From NCBI GenBank assembly GCA_017627765.1, contig JAGAGD010000022.1:1-52209 (forward strand): a DNA stretch of 52,209 bases. Reading direction: 5' to 3'. The position numbers and the translations under genes were made by a program. This stretch comes from Prevotella sp. Lineage in GTDB: Bacteria; Bacteroidota; Bacteroidia; Bacteroidales; Bacteroidaceae. The notes beneath the pieces are model-generated. The model did not search any database. It was not told the DNA's origin and saw only the letters and a list, made by a program, of their open reading frames with translations. Shown piece by piece: positions 20,430 to 28,670 of this stretch (position 1 is the first letter of the stretch; every line of letters starts with the position of its first letter).

Positions 20430-20809
20430 CAAACAATTATCTAAATCACCTAATTTAATAATAAATAAAGTTTTTGAGATAGCTCATTTTTCACATAATA
20501 TAACGTCAGTTAACATAAATTATAACGCATTCGGTCTCACATTAAGTCAAAAAGTAAGAAACGACCTTATAAATCAGTTGCAAATTATAGTAGTTTTTCT
20601 GTATTTTAAGCATCAACTTTAAAGCTAACGCTAACTTTTAATTGCCTGTAGCGATAACTTTAATCTTTATTCCTTAATCTTTAATCTATCACAACAATGC
20701 CATATACCCTGTAGTGACTCGTTTACTTATTAACCAATAAGCATCATAATCTCATAGCCATATATTATATATATTATATAATGTACGCGTATATGAGGGA
20801 AACAAAAGC
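20430..20809. other. intergenic region between rpsL and the DUF3467 gene
   Basis: About 380 bp without a gene. It holds one copy of a 41-bp dispersed repeat (20660-20700), an AT-only palindromic stretch near 20760-20780 (TATATTATATATATTATATA) and the promoter of the str operon at its left end. No other structure was seen. Confidence 0.5.
20660..20700 (+). repeat. 41-bp dispersed repeat, copy 1
   Basis: The segment starting TTAATCTTTATTCCTTAATC and ending CTATCACAACAATGC matches 30348-30388 at 37 of 41 bases in the same orientation. Both copies lie in intergenic DNA. Part of the motif also occurs in the hairpin before era (32401-32484). Confidence 0.75.
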
Positions 20810-20839
20810 ATACTCCCTAGCATTTGAGCCAGGGAGTAT
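20810..20839 (-). terminator. terminator after the DUF3467 gene
   Basis: Arms ATACTCCCT (20810-20818) and AGGGAGTAT (20831-20839) enclose a 12-base loop whose ends can pair further. On the minus strand the stem is followed by GCTTTTGTTT. It lies 12 bases after the stop of the DUF3467 gene and separates it from rpsL. Confidence 0.8.
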
Positions 20840-20850
20840 TGAGAATATTT

Positions 20851-21177
20851 TTAAGCTTCGCCTTTGCCGCCCATTCCGAAAGGAGCAATGGTGCGTGGCT
20901 GCTGATTTGGAATCTGAATCTTTCCGAACTGGTTTTCGTAGCGAACAATATTATCTTGAAGAGCCTGAACAAGACGTTTTGCATGTTCTGGAGCAAGCAT
21001 CACGCGACTACGAACCGTTGCCTTAGGAACGCCAGGCAGAAGAGTTGCAAAGTCAACTACAAATTCAGAAGAAGAATGAGAAATAATAGCGAAGTTAGAA
21101 TATACGCCAGCAGCAACAGTCTGAGGAAGATCTATCTGCAACTGTTGTCCTTGTTTGTTTTGATTGTTATTGTCCAT
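20851..21177 (-). CDS. DUF3467 family protein
   Basis: A 108-residue soluble protein with the DUF3467 core: LQIDLPQTVAAGVYSNFAII, SHSSSEFVVDFATLLPGVPK and RVMLAPEHAKRLVQALQDNI, then a flexible Gln/Pro/Gly-rich end. The biochemical role of the family is not known to me. In Bacteroidota this gene typically stands between rpoC and rpsL, which suggests a link with transcription or translation. Here rpsL is next to it, but the upstream neighbour is pta, not rpoC. A terminator follows. Confidence 0.85.
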   Translation of the reverse strand: MDNNNQNKQGQQLQIDLPQTVAAGVYSNFAIISHSSSEFVVDFATLLPGVPKATVRSRVMLAPEHAKRLVQALQDNIVRYENQFGKIQIPNQQPRTIAPFGMGGKGEA

Positions 21178-21302
21178 GATTTCTTTTTATTATTAAATTG
21201 TTATTATAAAAGGATTATAGGCTGAGCCAACACAAATAAAAAGAGCAAAAAGAATGCCAAAGTGTATTTTTCATTCTGTCAGCAACCTATTGCTATCCTT
21301 TT

Positions 21303-22313
21303 CTACATCTTTGCGTCTATTGCCTGACATGCTGTTATCGCTACCAGATAGTAGATGTCGTCTATTGAGCAACCGCGCGAAAGGTCGTTTACTGGTCGTG
21401 CAATGCCTTGCAGGATTGGACCTACAGCAACGGCACCACCCAGTCGCTCTACAAGTTTATAAGAGATGTTGCCTACTTCAAGATTAGGATAAACAAGTAC
21501 GTTAGCATTGCCTGCTATGCCACTTCCTGGTGCTTTCTTTGCTCCGATAGTTGGGACAAGGGCAGCATCTGCCTGGAGCTCTCCGTCAATTTTCAATGTT
21601 GGTTCCATCTGTTTTGCCAGTTGTGTAGCTTCAACAACTTTGTCTACCACTTCGTGTTTTGCAGAGCCTTTTGTTGAGAAACTTAGCATTGCAACGCGAG
21701 GATCTTTGAAACCAGCCACAGCCCTTGCCGTATGTGCAGTGCTGACTGCAATCTGCGCCAGCTGGTTTGCATCAGGCACAGGCGTAACAGCCACATCGCC
21801 AACAACAAGTATTCCGTTTTCGCCAAATTCTGGTTTGTCGGTAATAAGCAGCATTGCCCCACTCACACAGGTTATCCCAGGTGCGGTCTTTATAATCTGC
21901 AATGCAGGACGCAGCGTGTCGCCTGTTGTTGACAATGCACCAGAGACCTGACCGTCAGCATCGCCAGTCTTAATAATCATACAACCAAGATATAGCGGGT
22001 TGCGAACCAAGCGTCGTGCTTCTTCTATCGTCATTCCTTTTTTCTTTCTAAGTTCAGCCAACAGTTGAGCATATTCCTCACTTTTATCGCAATGTTCAGG
22101 GTCAATCAGAGTTGCTTTTCCAATGTTGGTCAATCCTTTTTCTTCTGCCAGAGCGTTCACTTTCTGCGGATTACCAATCAGTATGATATCGGCAATACCG
22201 TCAGCCAGCACTCTGTCGGCAGCAATGAGCGTGCGTTCTTCCTCTGCTTCAGGCAGTACGATGCGTTGTTTGTTGCTTTTAGCCCGTTCAATAATTTTCT
22301 TTATCAATTCCAT
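21303..22313 (-). CDS. pta: phosphate acetyltransferase
   Basis: Pta interconverts acetyl-CoA and acetyl phosphate, the step before acetate kinase in acetate formation. At 336 residues it is the short form, with only the catalytic PTA_PTB domain. Visible family stretches are RIVLPEAEEERTLIAADRVL, CMIIKTGDADGQVSGALSTT, AMLSFSTKGSAKHEVVDKVV and GNANVLVYPNLEVGNISYKL. An ackA gene, often adjacent, is not in this window. A promoter lies 114 bases upstream; the DUF3467 gene follows after 125 bp and may be read through. Confidence 0.96.
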   Translation of the reverse strand: MELIKKIIERAKSNKQRIVLPEAEEERTLIAADRVLADGIADIILIGNPQKVNALAEEKGLTNIGKATLIDPEHCDKSEEYAQLLAELRKKKGMTIEEARRLVRNPLYLGCMIIKTGDADGQVSGALSTTGDTLRPALQIIKTAPGITCVSGAMLLITDKPEFGENGILVVGDVAVTPVPDANQLAQIAVSTAHTARAVAGFKDPRVAMLSFSTKGSAKHEVVDKVVEATQLAKQMEPTLKIDGELQADAALVPTIGAKKAPGSGIAGNANVLVYPNLEVGNISYKLVERLGGAVAVGPILQGIARPVNDLSRGCSIDDIYYLVAITACQAIDAKM

Positions 22314-22426
22314 AGTAGTGTGTATTATGTTAGTTTATTTGTAAACAAGTTGACAAGTTTGTAAGTAGACAAGCTGAAGTTAAAGTTCTTATAACTCAAC
22401 ACTCATAACTAATAACTCTATCTATG

Positions 22427-22434
22427 CAAAGGTA
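22427..22434 (-). promoter_or_regulatory. promoter -7 element of pta
   Basis: TACCTTTG on the minus strand is a perfect TAnnTTTG, about 110 bases before the pta start. The upstream region is T/C-rich with TTTC rather than TTTG at the -33 place. Confidence 0.65.
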
Positions 22435-22521
22435 AGTATTTTTAGGAAGAAAGGAGAAAAGGAAAGATAAAAAATAATTAAAAAACGGAAAGATAAAATA
22501 CAACAAACATATCAGAATGTA

Positions 22522-22551
22522 TTGTTTATGAAAGAAAACTTCGTACATTTG
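22522..22551 (+). promoter_or_regulatory. promoter of pnuC (decides its start codon)
   Basis: TTG at 22522-22524 and TACATTTG at 22544-22551 are 19 bases apart, a good Bacteroidota promoter. Transcription would start near 22558. This lies inside the longest open frame, so the upstream start codons of that frame cannot be used and the ATG at 22582 is the likely start. Confidence 0.75.
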
Positions 22552-22581
22552 CAGCGTTTATTTTTTAAGACAAGAATCAGA

Positions 22582-23136
22582 ATGGATATCATCAACATAA
22601 TAGCAATGGTCTCTAACGTCATTGGCGTTTATTTGGCAGCACGCAACAACCGATATACTTGGGTATTAAACTTCATTGCAAGCGCTGCACTCGCTGCCAT
22701 GTTCTTCTTCGACCATCTATACATGAGTTTTTCATTTAATGCCTATTGCGGAATAATGAGCATAATAGGAGTAATGACCTGGAAGAAGCGGGCAAAGCAG
22801 AACGACGATACCATCGTAATGGGCAGGTCGCCAATTCCTCACGTCGCATTTTTCTTGTTGGCTATTCTCATAATCACATTCAATACAGAGATTTCAAACC
22901 ATCCTTACGTTGACAGCATCTGCACTGCCCTCTCCATCGTTGCTACATATCTGCTTGTAAAGAAAGACGCATGGACTTGGTTTTATTGGATTGCAGGAGA
23001 TATCATTTATATATTCTTGGGAATAAATACTTCCGACTGGAAATACTACTGTGTCTATGGCACAGTGATGTTGCTCGATTTCTACGGTGCTTACCGCTAC
23101 ATGAAACTGCTGAGGCAGAAAACGGCAACACCCTGA
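22582..23136 (+). CDS. pnuC: PnuC-family nicotinamide riboside transporter
   Basis: PnuC proteins carry nicotinamide riboside (some relatives other vitamin precursors) across the inner membrane by facilitated diffusion. The 184 residues are almost wholly membrane-embedded, with about seven hydrophobic segments. Family features are NVIGVYLAARNNRYTWVLNF near the start and KKDAWTWFYWIAGDIIYIFL with its Trp-rich substrate region, then DFYGAYRYMKL near the end. The start at 22582 is set by the promoter just upstream. No thiamine riboswitch or thiamine gene is nearby, so NAD precursor uptake is the more likely role. A strong terminator follows. Confidence 0.85.
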   Translation: MDIINIIAMVSNVIGVYLAARNNRYTWVLNFIASAALAAMFFFDHLYMSFSFNAYCGIMSIIGVMTWKKRAKQNDDTIVMGRSPIPHVAFFLLAILIITFNTEISNHPYVDSICTALSIVATYLLVKKDAWTWFYWIAGDIIYIFLGINTSDWKYYCVYGTVMLLDFYGAYRYMKLLRQKTATP

Positions 23137-23221
23137 ACGGAAACAACATGCACAAACCATTAACGACAAAACAAGCAGATAAACACGTGCAAACATGCTC
23201 TGATGTTAAGATTTTTTGAGC

Positions 23222-23268
23222 AATATGAAACAATCTTTAATAAAGTTGCGATTGTTTCATATTTTTTT
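23222..23268 (+). terminator. terminator after pnuC
   Basis: Perfect 14-bp arms AATATGAAACAATC (23222-23235) and GATTGTTTCATATT (23250-23263), followed by a run of T's on the plus strand. It closes pnuC and isolates the PurF-like gene. Confidence 0.9.
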
Positions 23269-23270
23269 TG

Positions 23271-23278
23271 TAATTTCG
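23271..23278 (+). promoter_or_regulatory. possible promoter -7 element of the PurF-like gene
   Basis: TAATTTCG differs by one base from TAnnTTTG and lies 66 bases before the start of the gene. No TTTG is found at the best distance upstream, where the terminator stem lies. Weak support. Confidence 0.4.
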
Positions 23279-23343
23279 CACATTGATTTTTCAGTTCTTC
23301 TTCATGTTGAAGAACATAGAACAACACTATTATTTTCAAGAGA

Positions 23344-24768
23344 ATGGGCGGTTTTTTTGGTACTATCTCAGTTAAGAGTTGCGTGAACGACTTGTTCTAC
23401 GGCACCGACTACAATTCACATTTAGGCACTAAGCGTGCAGGTATGGTAACATTCGACAGGGAACGTGGTTTCTGTCGCTCTATCCACAGCTTGGAACGTG
23501 ACTATTTCCGTTCTAAGTTCGAAGACGAGCTCGACAGTTTCTACGGTTGTCAGGGACTGGGAGTCATCAGCGACACCGACCCGCAACCGATAATAGTCAA
23601 TTCCCACTTAGGCAGATATGCTGTTGTTACGGTTGCTAAAATCAACAACATACGCGAGATTGCCAATGAACTTCTGGCTGAACGTATGCACTTCAGCGAA
23701 ATGTCTGCCAACAACATCAACCAGACCGAAGTGGTGGCTCTGCTCATCAATATGGGCAAGACCTTTGTTGAAGGCATCAACCTTGTCTACAAGAAGATAG
23801 AAGGTTCATGCTCTATGCTCGTACTTACAGAAGACGGCATCATTGCTGCACGCGACTACATGGGACGAACTCCTATCGTTATAGGACAAAAAGACGGAGC
23901 CTACGCAGCCAGCAGCGAGACGACAAGCTTCCCAAACTTAGACTATAAGACCGTGCGAGATGTAGGTCCAGGCGAGATTATCCGTCTGCGTGCCAACGGC
24001 ATGGAGGTGCTGCAAGAGGCACGAAAGGAAAAGCAGATATGTTCTTTCCTCTGGGTCTATTATGGCTTCCCTACAAGCGACTACGAGGGAATAAATGCCG
24101 AAGCCGTCAGAGAAGAGAACGGCAGACAGATGGGTATTGAAGACAATACCGTTGCAGACTTGGTTTGCGGTATACCAGACTCTGGAGTTGGAATGGCTAT
24201 AGGCTATGCCGAAGGACACAAGATACCATATAAGCGTGCCGTACTGAAGTATACTCCTACATGGCCTCGCAGCTTCACTCCTGGCAATCAGATTCGCCGA
24301 GACTTGGTTGCAAAGATGAAACTCATTCCTAACGGAGCAATTCTTAAAGACCAGCGAGTTGTCTTCTGCGACGACTCTATCGTGCGCGGTACTCAGCTTC
24401 GCGACAATGTCAAGACTTTCTTCGACTATGGAGCAAAAGAAATCCATGCCCGCATATCGTGTCCGCCTCTTGTCTACAGTTGTCCTTTCATCGGTTTCAC
24501 CGCCTCAAAGAGTGACTTGGAACTGATAACACGCAGAGTAATTCGCGACTTCGAAGGCGACGACAAGAAAGACTTGGAGAAATATGCAACTACTGATTCG
24601 CCTCAATATAAGCGCATGGTTGAGGAGATTGGTCGCCGACTCGGACTTACTTCGCTGCGCTTCAACAAGATTGAGACTCTCATATCTTCTATCGGACTGC
24701 CAAAAGAGCAGGTATGTACTTACTGCTTCGACGGAAAAGGATGTGCTAACTGCAAGAAGAAAGGCTAA
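23344..24768 (+). CDS. purF: PurF-like amidophosphoribosyltransferase lacking the N-terminal Cys
   Basis: PurF makes phosphoribosylamine from PRPP and glutamine, the first step of purine synthesis. The 474 residues have an N-terminal Ntn-type domain and a C-terminal phosphoribosyltransferase domain with the PRPP motif VVFCDDSIVRGTQ (339-351). Cys233, Cys380, Cys458 and Cys461 stand where B. subtilis PurF holds its [4Fe-4S] cluster (236, 382, 437, 440), and CANC follows at 467-470. The start reads MGGFFGTIS: the catalytic Cys2 of glutamine-using enzymes is Gly here, and no other start is available. The enzyme may use ammonia or have another task. I recall close relatives with the same start in Bacteroidota. 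Confidence 0.85.
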   Translation: MGGFFGTISVKSCVNDLFYGTDYNSHLGTKRAGMVTFDRERGFCRSIHSLERDYFRSKFEDELDSFYGCQGLGVISDTDPQPIIVNSHLGRYAVVTVAKINNIREIANELLAERMHFSEMSANNINQTEVVALLINMGKTFVEGINLVYKKIEGSCSMLVLTEDGIIAARDYMGRTPIVIGQKDGAYAASSETTSFPNLDYKTVRDVGPGEIIRLRANGMEVLQEARKEKQICSFLWVYYGFPTSDYEGINAEAVREENGRQMGIEDNTVADLVCGIPDSGVGMAIGYAEGHKIPYKRAVLKYTPTWPRSFTPGNQIRRDLVAKMKLIPNGAILKDQRVVFCDDSIVRGTQLRDNVKTFFDYGAKEIHARISCPPLVYSCPFIGFTASKSDLELITRRVIRDFEGDDKKDLEKYATTDSPQYKRMVEEIGRRLGLTSLRFNKIETLISSIGLPKEQVCTYCFDGKGCANCKKKG

Positions 24769-24880
24769 TCTCAGTTTTTAATTAAAGAGAGTTTCAACGA
24801 CAGCAGGAACTGCAACTTATTTAGTTGATTATTTAGACAAAAGAAAACTGCACATACTTTTGATATTATGTATAAAAGCA

Positions 24881-24910
24881 AAAAGAGCAAGATTCGTCTT
24901 GCTCTTTTTT
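24881..24910. terminator. two-way terminator with a TTCG loop
   Basis: Arms AAAAGAGCAAGA (24881-24892) and TCTTGCTCTTTT (24897-24908) with the loop TTCG, A-rich on the left and T-rich on the right. It can stop the PurF-like gene from the left and the membrane protein gene (24957-25652) from the right. Confidence 0.9.
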
Positions 24911-24956
24911 ATGCCTATTTGTATATTATTGTTTTTCCTGTTTCCTTTATTTGTAA

Positions 24957-25652
24957 CTACCTTATTTCGTTTATATCTCCATTGTCTTCACCAACAACAA
25001 GCAGTATGATGATTATTATCAGTGGACTTGCCAATATACTTAGAAGAACCCAAAGTGCAACATTACGGTTACGTTTCTTTGCCATCACTGCAACAAGGAC
25101 ATACAGTCCAACCATGATGCCTACGATAATCAAACATATAAATAAACCTATAGCGGCTGCTCCTAACGCAATTCCTGTATTTTCTTTATCAACTTCATAG
25201 TCATCTATATATGAATCTAATCCACTCATCAGGTCGTTGTCCTCTGACCTAACTTCACTAAGGTCAGAATTATAATCCTTCAGTTCAAACTTCACTTTGA
25301 ACGCAGGTGAGCCTGAAGGCATATTCTCCGACTTATAATAGTGATAATGACGATCGTGCTCATAAGCAGGAATATCAACCTTCTTCGTCATGCCTGGAGC
25401 AATGGTTACATTCCTTACAAATTCCTCATAGTCAAGCGGATTTCCTGACATGTCAAGATAGGTTATCTGGAACGTAACATTCCTTATTTCGCTTTGCGTG
25501 TTGTTTTTCAGAGCAAGTGTTCCATTACTATCCAGCCACGACTGTTCATAAGAAACCATCGTAACTGCATTTAAACTGTCTTTGCTGATAGCATAAACTG
25601 GCGACAAAGTAAATAAGCCTATGAGTAAGGCAAAAAAATATTTTAGTTTCAT
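24957..25652 (-). CDS. exported membrane protein of unknown function
   Basis: The 231 residues begin with a signal peptide (MKLKYFFALLIGLFTLSPVY). A periplasmic domain of about 130 residues follows, with the look of a FxLYD-type beta sandwich (SNGTLALKNNTQSEIRNVTF, QITYLDMSGNPLDYEEFV). Two or three membrane segments come after about residue 158 (GAAAIGLFICLIIVGIMVGL; LWVLLSILASPLIIIIILLV), with a short acidic tail. No catalytic motif is visible. It ends next to a two-way terminator and starts 38 bp after the HD phosphohydrolase gene, so the two may be cotranscribed. Confidence 0.7.
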   Translation of the reverse strand: MKLKYFFALLIGLFTLSPVYAISKDSLNAVTMVSYEQSWLDSNGTLALKNNTQSEIRNVTFQITYLDMSGNPLDYEEFVRNVTIAPGMTKKVDIPAYEHDRHYHYYKSENMPSGSPAFKVKFELKDYNSDLSEVRSEDNDLMSGLDSYIDDYEVDKENTGIALGAAAIGLFICLIIVGIMVGLYVLVAVMAKKRNRNVALWVLLSILASPLIIIIILLVVGEDNGDINEIR

Positions 25653-25690
25653 AATATTAAAGATAAGTTTATGTTTTTATTTTTCCGTTT

Positions 25691-27754
25691 TCAGTCTTCC
25701 GAATCTTTCTTGAGAAGTGTAGGGTAGCTGATGCGGGTGTGGTAGATGGTTTTCAGTCGGTCTATCATCACCAGCTTGGCTATCGCGATGTCACGGAAGG
25801 TTATAGGGCAGTTGACGAATGCACCTGCGCTGACCTGACCGTCAACAATGCGGTTTACCAGTTCGCTAATAGTCTGCTCGGTATATTCATTCAGAGAACG
25901 AGAGGCAGCCTCAACGGCATCAGCCATCATCAGTATGGCTTGTTCGCGCGTGAACGGATTTGGTCCAGGATAACTGAATATCTGTTCGCTTACGTCTTCG
26001 TCGGGATGCTCATTCTTATACTTAATGTAGAAATATTTAGCCGTGCCCGTACCGTGATGAGTGCGAATAAAGTCGCTTATCACTTCTGGAAGATTATATT
26101 TCTCTGCAAGTTTCAGTCCGTCAGCCACATGACTTACTATAATCTGTGCACTGTCTTTCTCCGACAAGGCATCGTGTGGATTTACGCTTGCCTGATTCTC
26201 GGTAAAGAATACGGGATTGTTCATCTTTCCTATGTCGTGATAGAGTGCACCTGTACGCACAAGCAGTCCCTTTGCCCCGATTTTGTTGGCAATGGCAGAA
26301 GCCAGATTGCTTACCATGATAGAGTGCTGGAATGTTCCAGGAGCCACTTCCGAGAGTTGTCGAAGCAGGTCCTTGTTGGTGTCAGATAACTCAAATAGGG
26401 TTACGCTCGAAACAAATCCGAATGTCTTTTCTATGAGATACATGAGCGGATAAGCCAGCAAGAGCAGTATGCCGTTCACGATAAAGTGCATGTATATGCG
26501 GTCATTCGGCAGCAGCGTTGAGTCTTGCATCAGTTGCAGGGCATAGTACATCATTGCCGAAGTCAGAGTGACGAACAATGCAGTCTTGAACAACTGCGAC
26601 CGTTTCGACAGTTCGCGCAGTGAATAGATGGCTACAAGTCCTGCCACTAATTGCACAAAGATGAACTCATACTGATATTTCACAGCAACGGCACAAAGCA
26701 ATACCGAAGTGGTATGGGCAACGAATGCCGTACGGGAGTCCATGAACACACGCACAAAGATTGGCACCATAGCCAGCGGCAAGATGTAGACACTCAGTAT
26801 CATGTGCTTCATCATGAACGAGACCAGTATAGGGAATATTGCTATGAGGGCATATACCATCAGTATGCTGCGCGGTTTCTCGAAATAGTCTACGCGGAAA
26901 AGGAACAGGTAGACAGTGAACAGCACTATCAGAAGCGACACTATGAACGTTTGTGCTAAGAGAGTCATTGCCGTCTGCGAAGTGCCGCTATTGCGTTTCC
27001 GCTCTTCTTTTTCGAGCGAGTTAAGCTCGCGGTAGGTACGTTCCGTAACCACCTCTCCCCTGTCAATGATTTTTTGTCCGCTAAGCACCATGCCGTCTGA
27101 CGTAGGCAGGTTGTTCAGCAGTTCTTCTTTCTCTGCCTCACTGCGCTGCTCGTCATATATAAGGTTAGGACGAAGAAACTCGTTAAGATTCAGCTTCTGC
27201 AATGTCACACGCTCAACAGACATTCTCTCGTCTAAAAACAACTGCTCATAGGCTGTCATCGTAGACCTTACCTCGCGTATATTCACGCTCGTAGCTTCTT
27301 TTCCGCTTACTATGCGAAGCATAAAGGTAGAGTCCTCTGCCATCTTTGAGTATTCGAGAGTCTCCACTATGCCCTCTTGATAGAGTTGCTGAAGTCGGTA
27401 GATTATGTAAGGTTTGAGCGACTGCAAGTTAGCGGGTGCTTTCTCGTCGAATGACTTTATGAAAGCCGTAATAGCCTTGTCCTTAACCGTCTGGTCATAG
27501 ATATAATAAGGTTGGAAATGACTTATCAGACTGTCGCGCTGCCTCTGAATAGCCTCATCAGAGCGATAGACAGGGAAATCGAACTGTGCTATCAGCGTGC
27601 TATACATCCAGGGTTTGCCTATATCATACTTGCGCTGCGGTCCGTCGTTGTGAGGAAGCAGCAAGACTATGACAGCAACAGTAATGACAACGAGCACCAC
27701 TCGTGTCATTATCCGCTTGAAATAATCAGACTCTTTAGTATTATAGATATTCAT
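25691..27754 (-). CDS. 7TM HD-domain phosphohydrolase (PgpH/YqfF-like)
   Basis: Proteins of this layout (PgpH of Listeria) break down the signal nucleotide c-di-AMP. The 687 residues have one N-terminal membrane segment (VVLVVITVAVIVLLLPHNDG), then an extracytoplasmic 7TMR-HDED region to about residue 255. A block of seven membrane helices to about 450 and a cytoplasmic HD domain follow. The HD domain shows FQHSIMVSNLASAIA, HDIGKM (His506-Asp507), RTHHGT and MADAVEAASRSL, the metal-binding set. Substrate is inferred from family. It has its own promoter at 27844. Confidence 0.9.
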   Translation of the reverse strand: MNIYNTKESDYFKRIMTRVVLVVITVAVIVLLLPHNDGPQRKYDIGKPWMYSTLIAQFDFPVYRSDEAIQRQRDSLISHFQPYYIYDQTVKDKAITAFIKSFDEKAPANLQSLKPYIIYRLQQLYQEGIVETLEYSKMAEDSTFMLRIVSGKEATSVNIREVRSTMTAYEQLFLDERMSVERVTLQKLNLNEFLRPNLIYDEQRSEAEKEELLNNLPTSDGMVLSGQKIIDRGEVVTERTYRELNSLEKEERKRNSGTSQTAMTLLAQTFIVSLLIVLFTVYLFLFRVDYFEKPRSILMVYALIAIFPILVSFMMKHMILSVYILPLAMVPIFVRVFMDSRTAFVAHTTSVLLCAVAVKYQYEFIFVQLVAGLVAIYSLRELSKRSQLFKTALFVTLTSAMMYYALQLMQDSTLLPNDRIYMHFIVNGILLLLAYPLMYLIEKTFGFVSSVTLFELSDTNKDLLRQLSEVAPGTFQHSIMVSNLASAIANKIGAKGLLVRTGALYHDIGKMNNPVFFTENQASVNPHDALSEKDSAQIIVSHVADGLKLAEKYNLPEVISDFIRTHHGTGTAKYFYIKYKNEHPDEDVSEQIFSYPGPNPFTREQAILMMADAVEAASRSLNEYTEQTISELVNRIVDGQVSAGAFVNCPITFRDIAIAKLVMIDRLKTIYHTRISYPTLLKKDSED

Positions 27755-27843
27755 AAATCTTTGCTTTTATGCCGTCTGCTCTGCAACGCTGCCAATAGCT
27801 ATTATAACTTGCCAGCAAGTTAATACGGCATGATTATATTTTG

Positions 27844-27876
27844 CAAAGATAAGAAAAAAAGACAAAAAATGACAAA
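27844..27876 (-). promoter_or_regulatory. promoter of the HD phosphohydrolase gene
   Basis: On the minus strand TATCTTTG (27844-27851) with TTTG upstream (27873-27876), 21 bases apart, fits the Bacteroidota promoter. It lies about 90 bases before the start of the gene. Confidence 0.75.
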
Positions 27877-27923
27877 ATTGTAGTAACTTTATCAATAAAA
27901 GCTGAGACTTTTAGTCATTACAG

Positions 27924-28310
27924 CTAACTTCTTATGCCTTCTTCTACAGCTTTTTCAAATTCTTCTTTAGTGCAAGACTTTCGCATTATCCAGTAAGATG
28001 TAGTACTACTAGCACCAGTACCATTATAACTACTGCCAGAAGTGGTAGCACCGTTTACATATAATTCCCATCCCAAAGAATATAGATACATAAGGGCAGC
28101 AGCAGGGGTATTAAACTTAATCTTATTCCCTTCGCTATCCTTCAGTTTCTCTATAGTCTTACCATCATCCAGATCTACCTTAAAACCTTCATTCTTTAGG
28201 CTTCCAGAAAAGGTAACTATATTATAAATGTAATACTGCTTTTCCGTTGTCTGTGCAGATGCAAACAAAGGAAGGCATACCAACGCCAGTAATATAAGTG
28301 CTTTTTTCAT
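27924..28310 (-). CDS. small exported protein of unknown function
   Basis: 128 residues with a typical signal peptide (MKKALILLALVCLPLFASAQ, cleaved after SAQ). The mature part has a short beta-rich start (YYIYNIVTFSGSLKNEGFKV), a segment AAALMYLYSLGWELYVNG, a Ser/Thr/Gly-rich stretch, and the end SYWIMRKSCTKEEFEKAVEE. I recall similar unnamed proteins in Bacteroides and Prevotella with the 'GWELYVNG...SYWI.RK.CTKEEF' pattern, but no function. It heads a patch of small exported proteins and gene remnants. Confidence 0.65.
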   Translation of the reverse strand: MKKALILLALVCLPLFASAQTTEKQYYIYNIVTFSGSLKNEGFKVDLDDGKTIEKLKDSEGNKIKFNTPAAALMYLYSLGWELYVNGATTSGSSYNGTGASSTTSYWIMRKSCTKEEFEKAVEEGIRS

Positions 28311-28321
28311 ATCTATTTCTT

Positions 28322-28620
28322 TTAATCTAATTCTGGTAATGTTATATGTATTGTGTACTTAATCCTATTTACTTCCTCATTCTTACTTGTACCTTCAGAT
28401 AAAACACCAGCTTTGGCAAATGAAGCAAAAGACAAGCCACTGCCAGCCTTTAGTTTATCACTTTGGGTAACAGTAACAGCTAAATCAAAATCTACCCTCA
28501 TAAAGTGCCTAGTGGTATTGGTTTCTTTTTCTATAGTACCCCATACCCTTCACCTACCACCATCTTAGTAGGTATATAAGCACCTTTATATTTTAGTGCT
28601 TCATTGTTTTTTGTGATTCC
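28322..28620 (-). pseudogene. frameshifted gene remnant, possibly trypco2-like
   Basis: Reading the minus strand, 28620 to about 28550 encodes GITKNNEALKYKGAYIPTKM and then VVGEGYG before running into a TAG. After a shift of one base, the next frame gives IEKETNTTRHFMRVDFDLAV and continues to KYTIHITLPELD and a TAA at 28322. The two pieces join naturally, so this looks like one gene with a frameshift and no start codon (a stop lies just before the first piece). The pattern 'DFDLAVTVT...RIKYTIHITLP' recalls the small trypco2 domain found near trypsin-like proteases, a loose resemblance only. Confidence 0.5.
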
Positions 28621-28670
28621 TTATACTATTTATAATAAGGATTCTTTGATGAAGCCTTTTATACCATAGG

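Noticed and set aside
22522-22581. Longer N-terminus for PnuC
   Set aside because: The extra region contains the promoter of the gene (TACATTTG at 22544) and adds residues not typical of the family.
23938-24447. 169-codon minus-strand frame
   Set aside because: Antisense to the PurF-like gene, whose PRPP motif and Cys residues are clear; it is a shadow frame.
25739-26389. 216-codon plus-strand frame
   Set aside because: Antisense to the HD phosphohydrolase gene, whose domains are fully conserved; no family features.
28353-28568. 71-codon plus-strand frame
   Set aside because: Antisense to the frameshifted remnant; its composition is that of a shadow frame.
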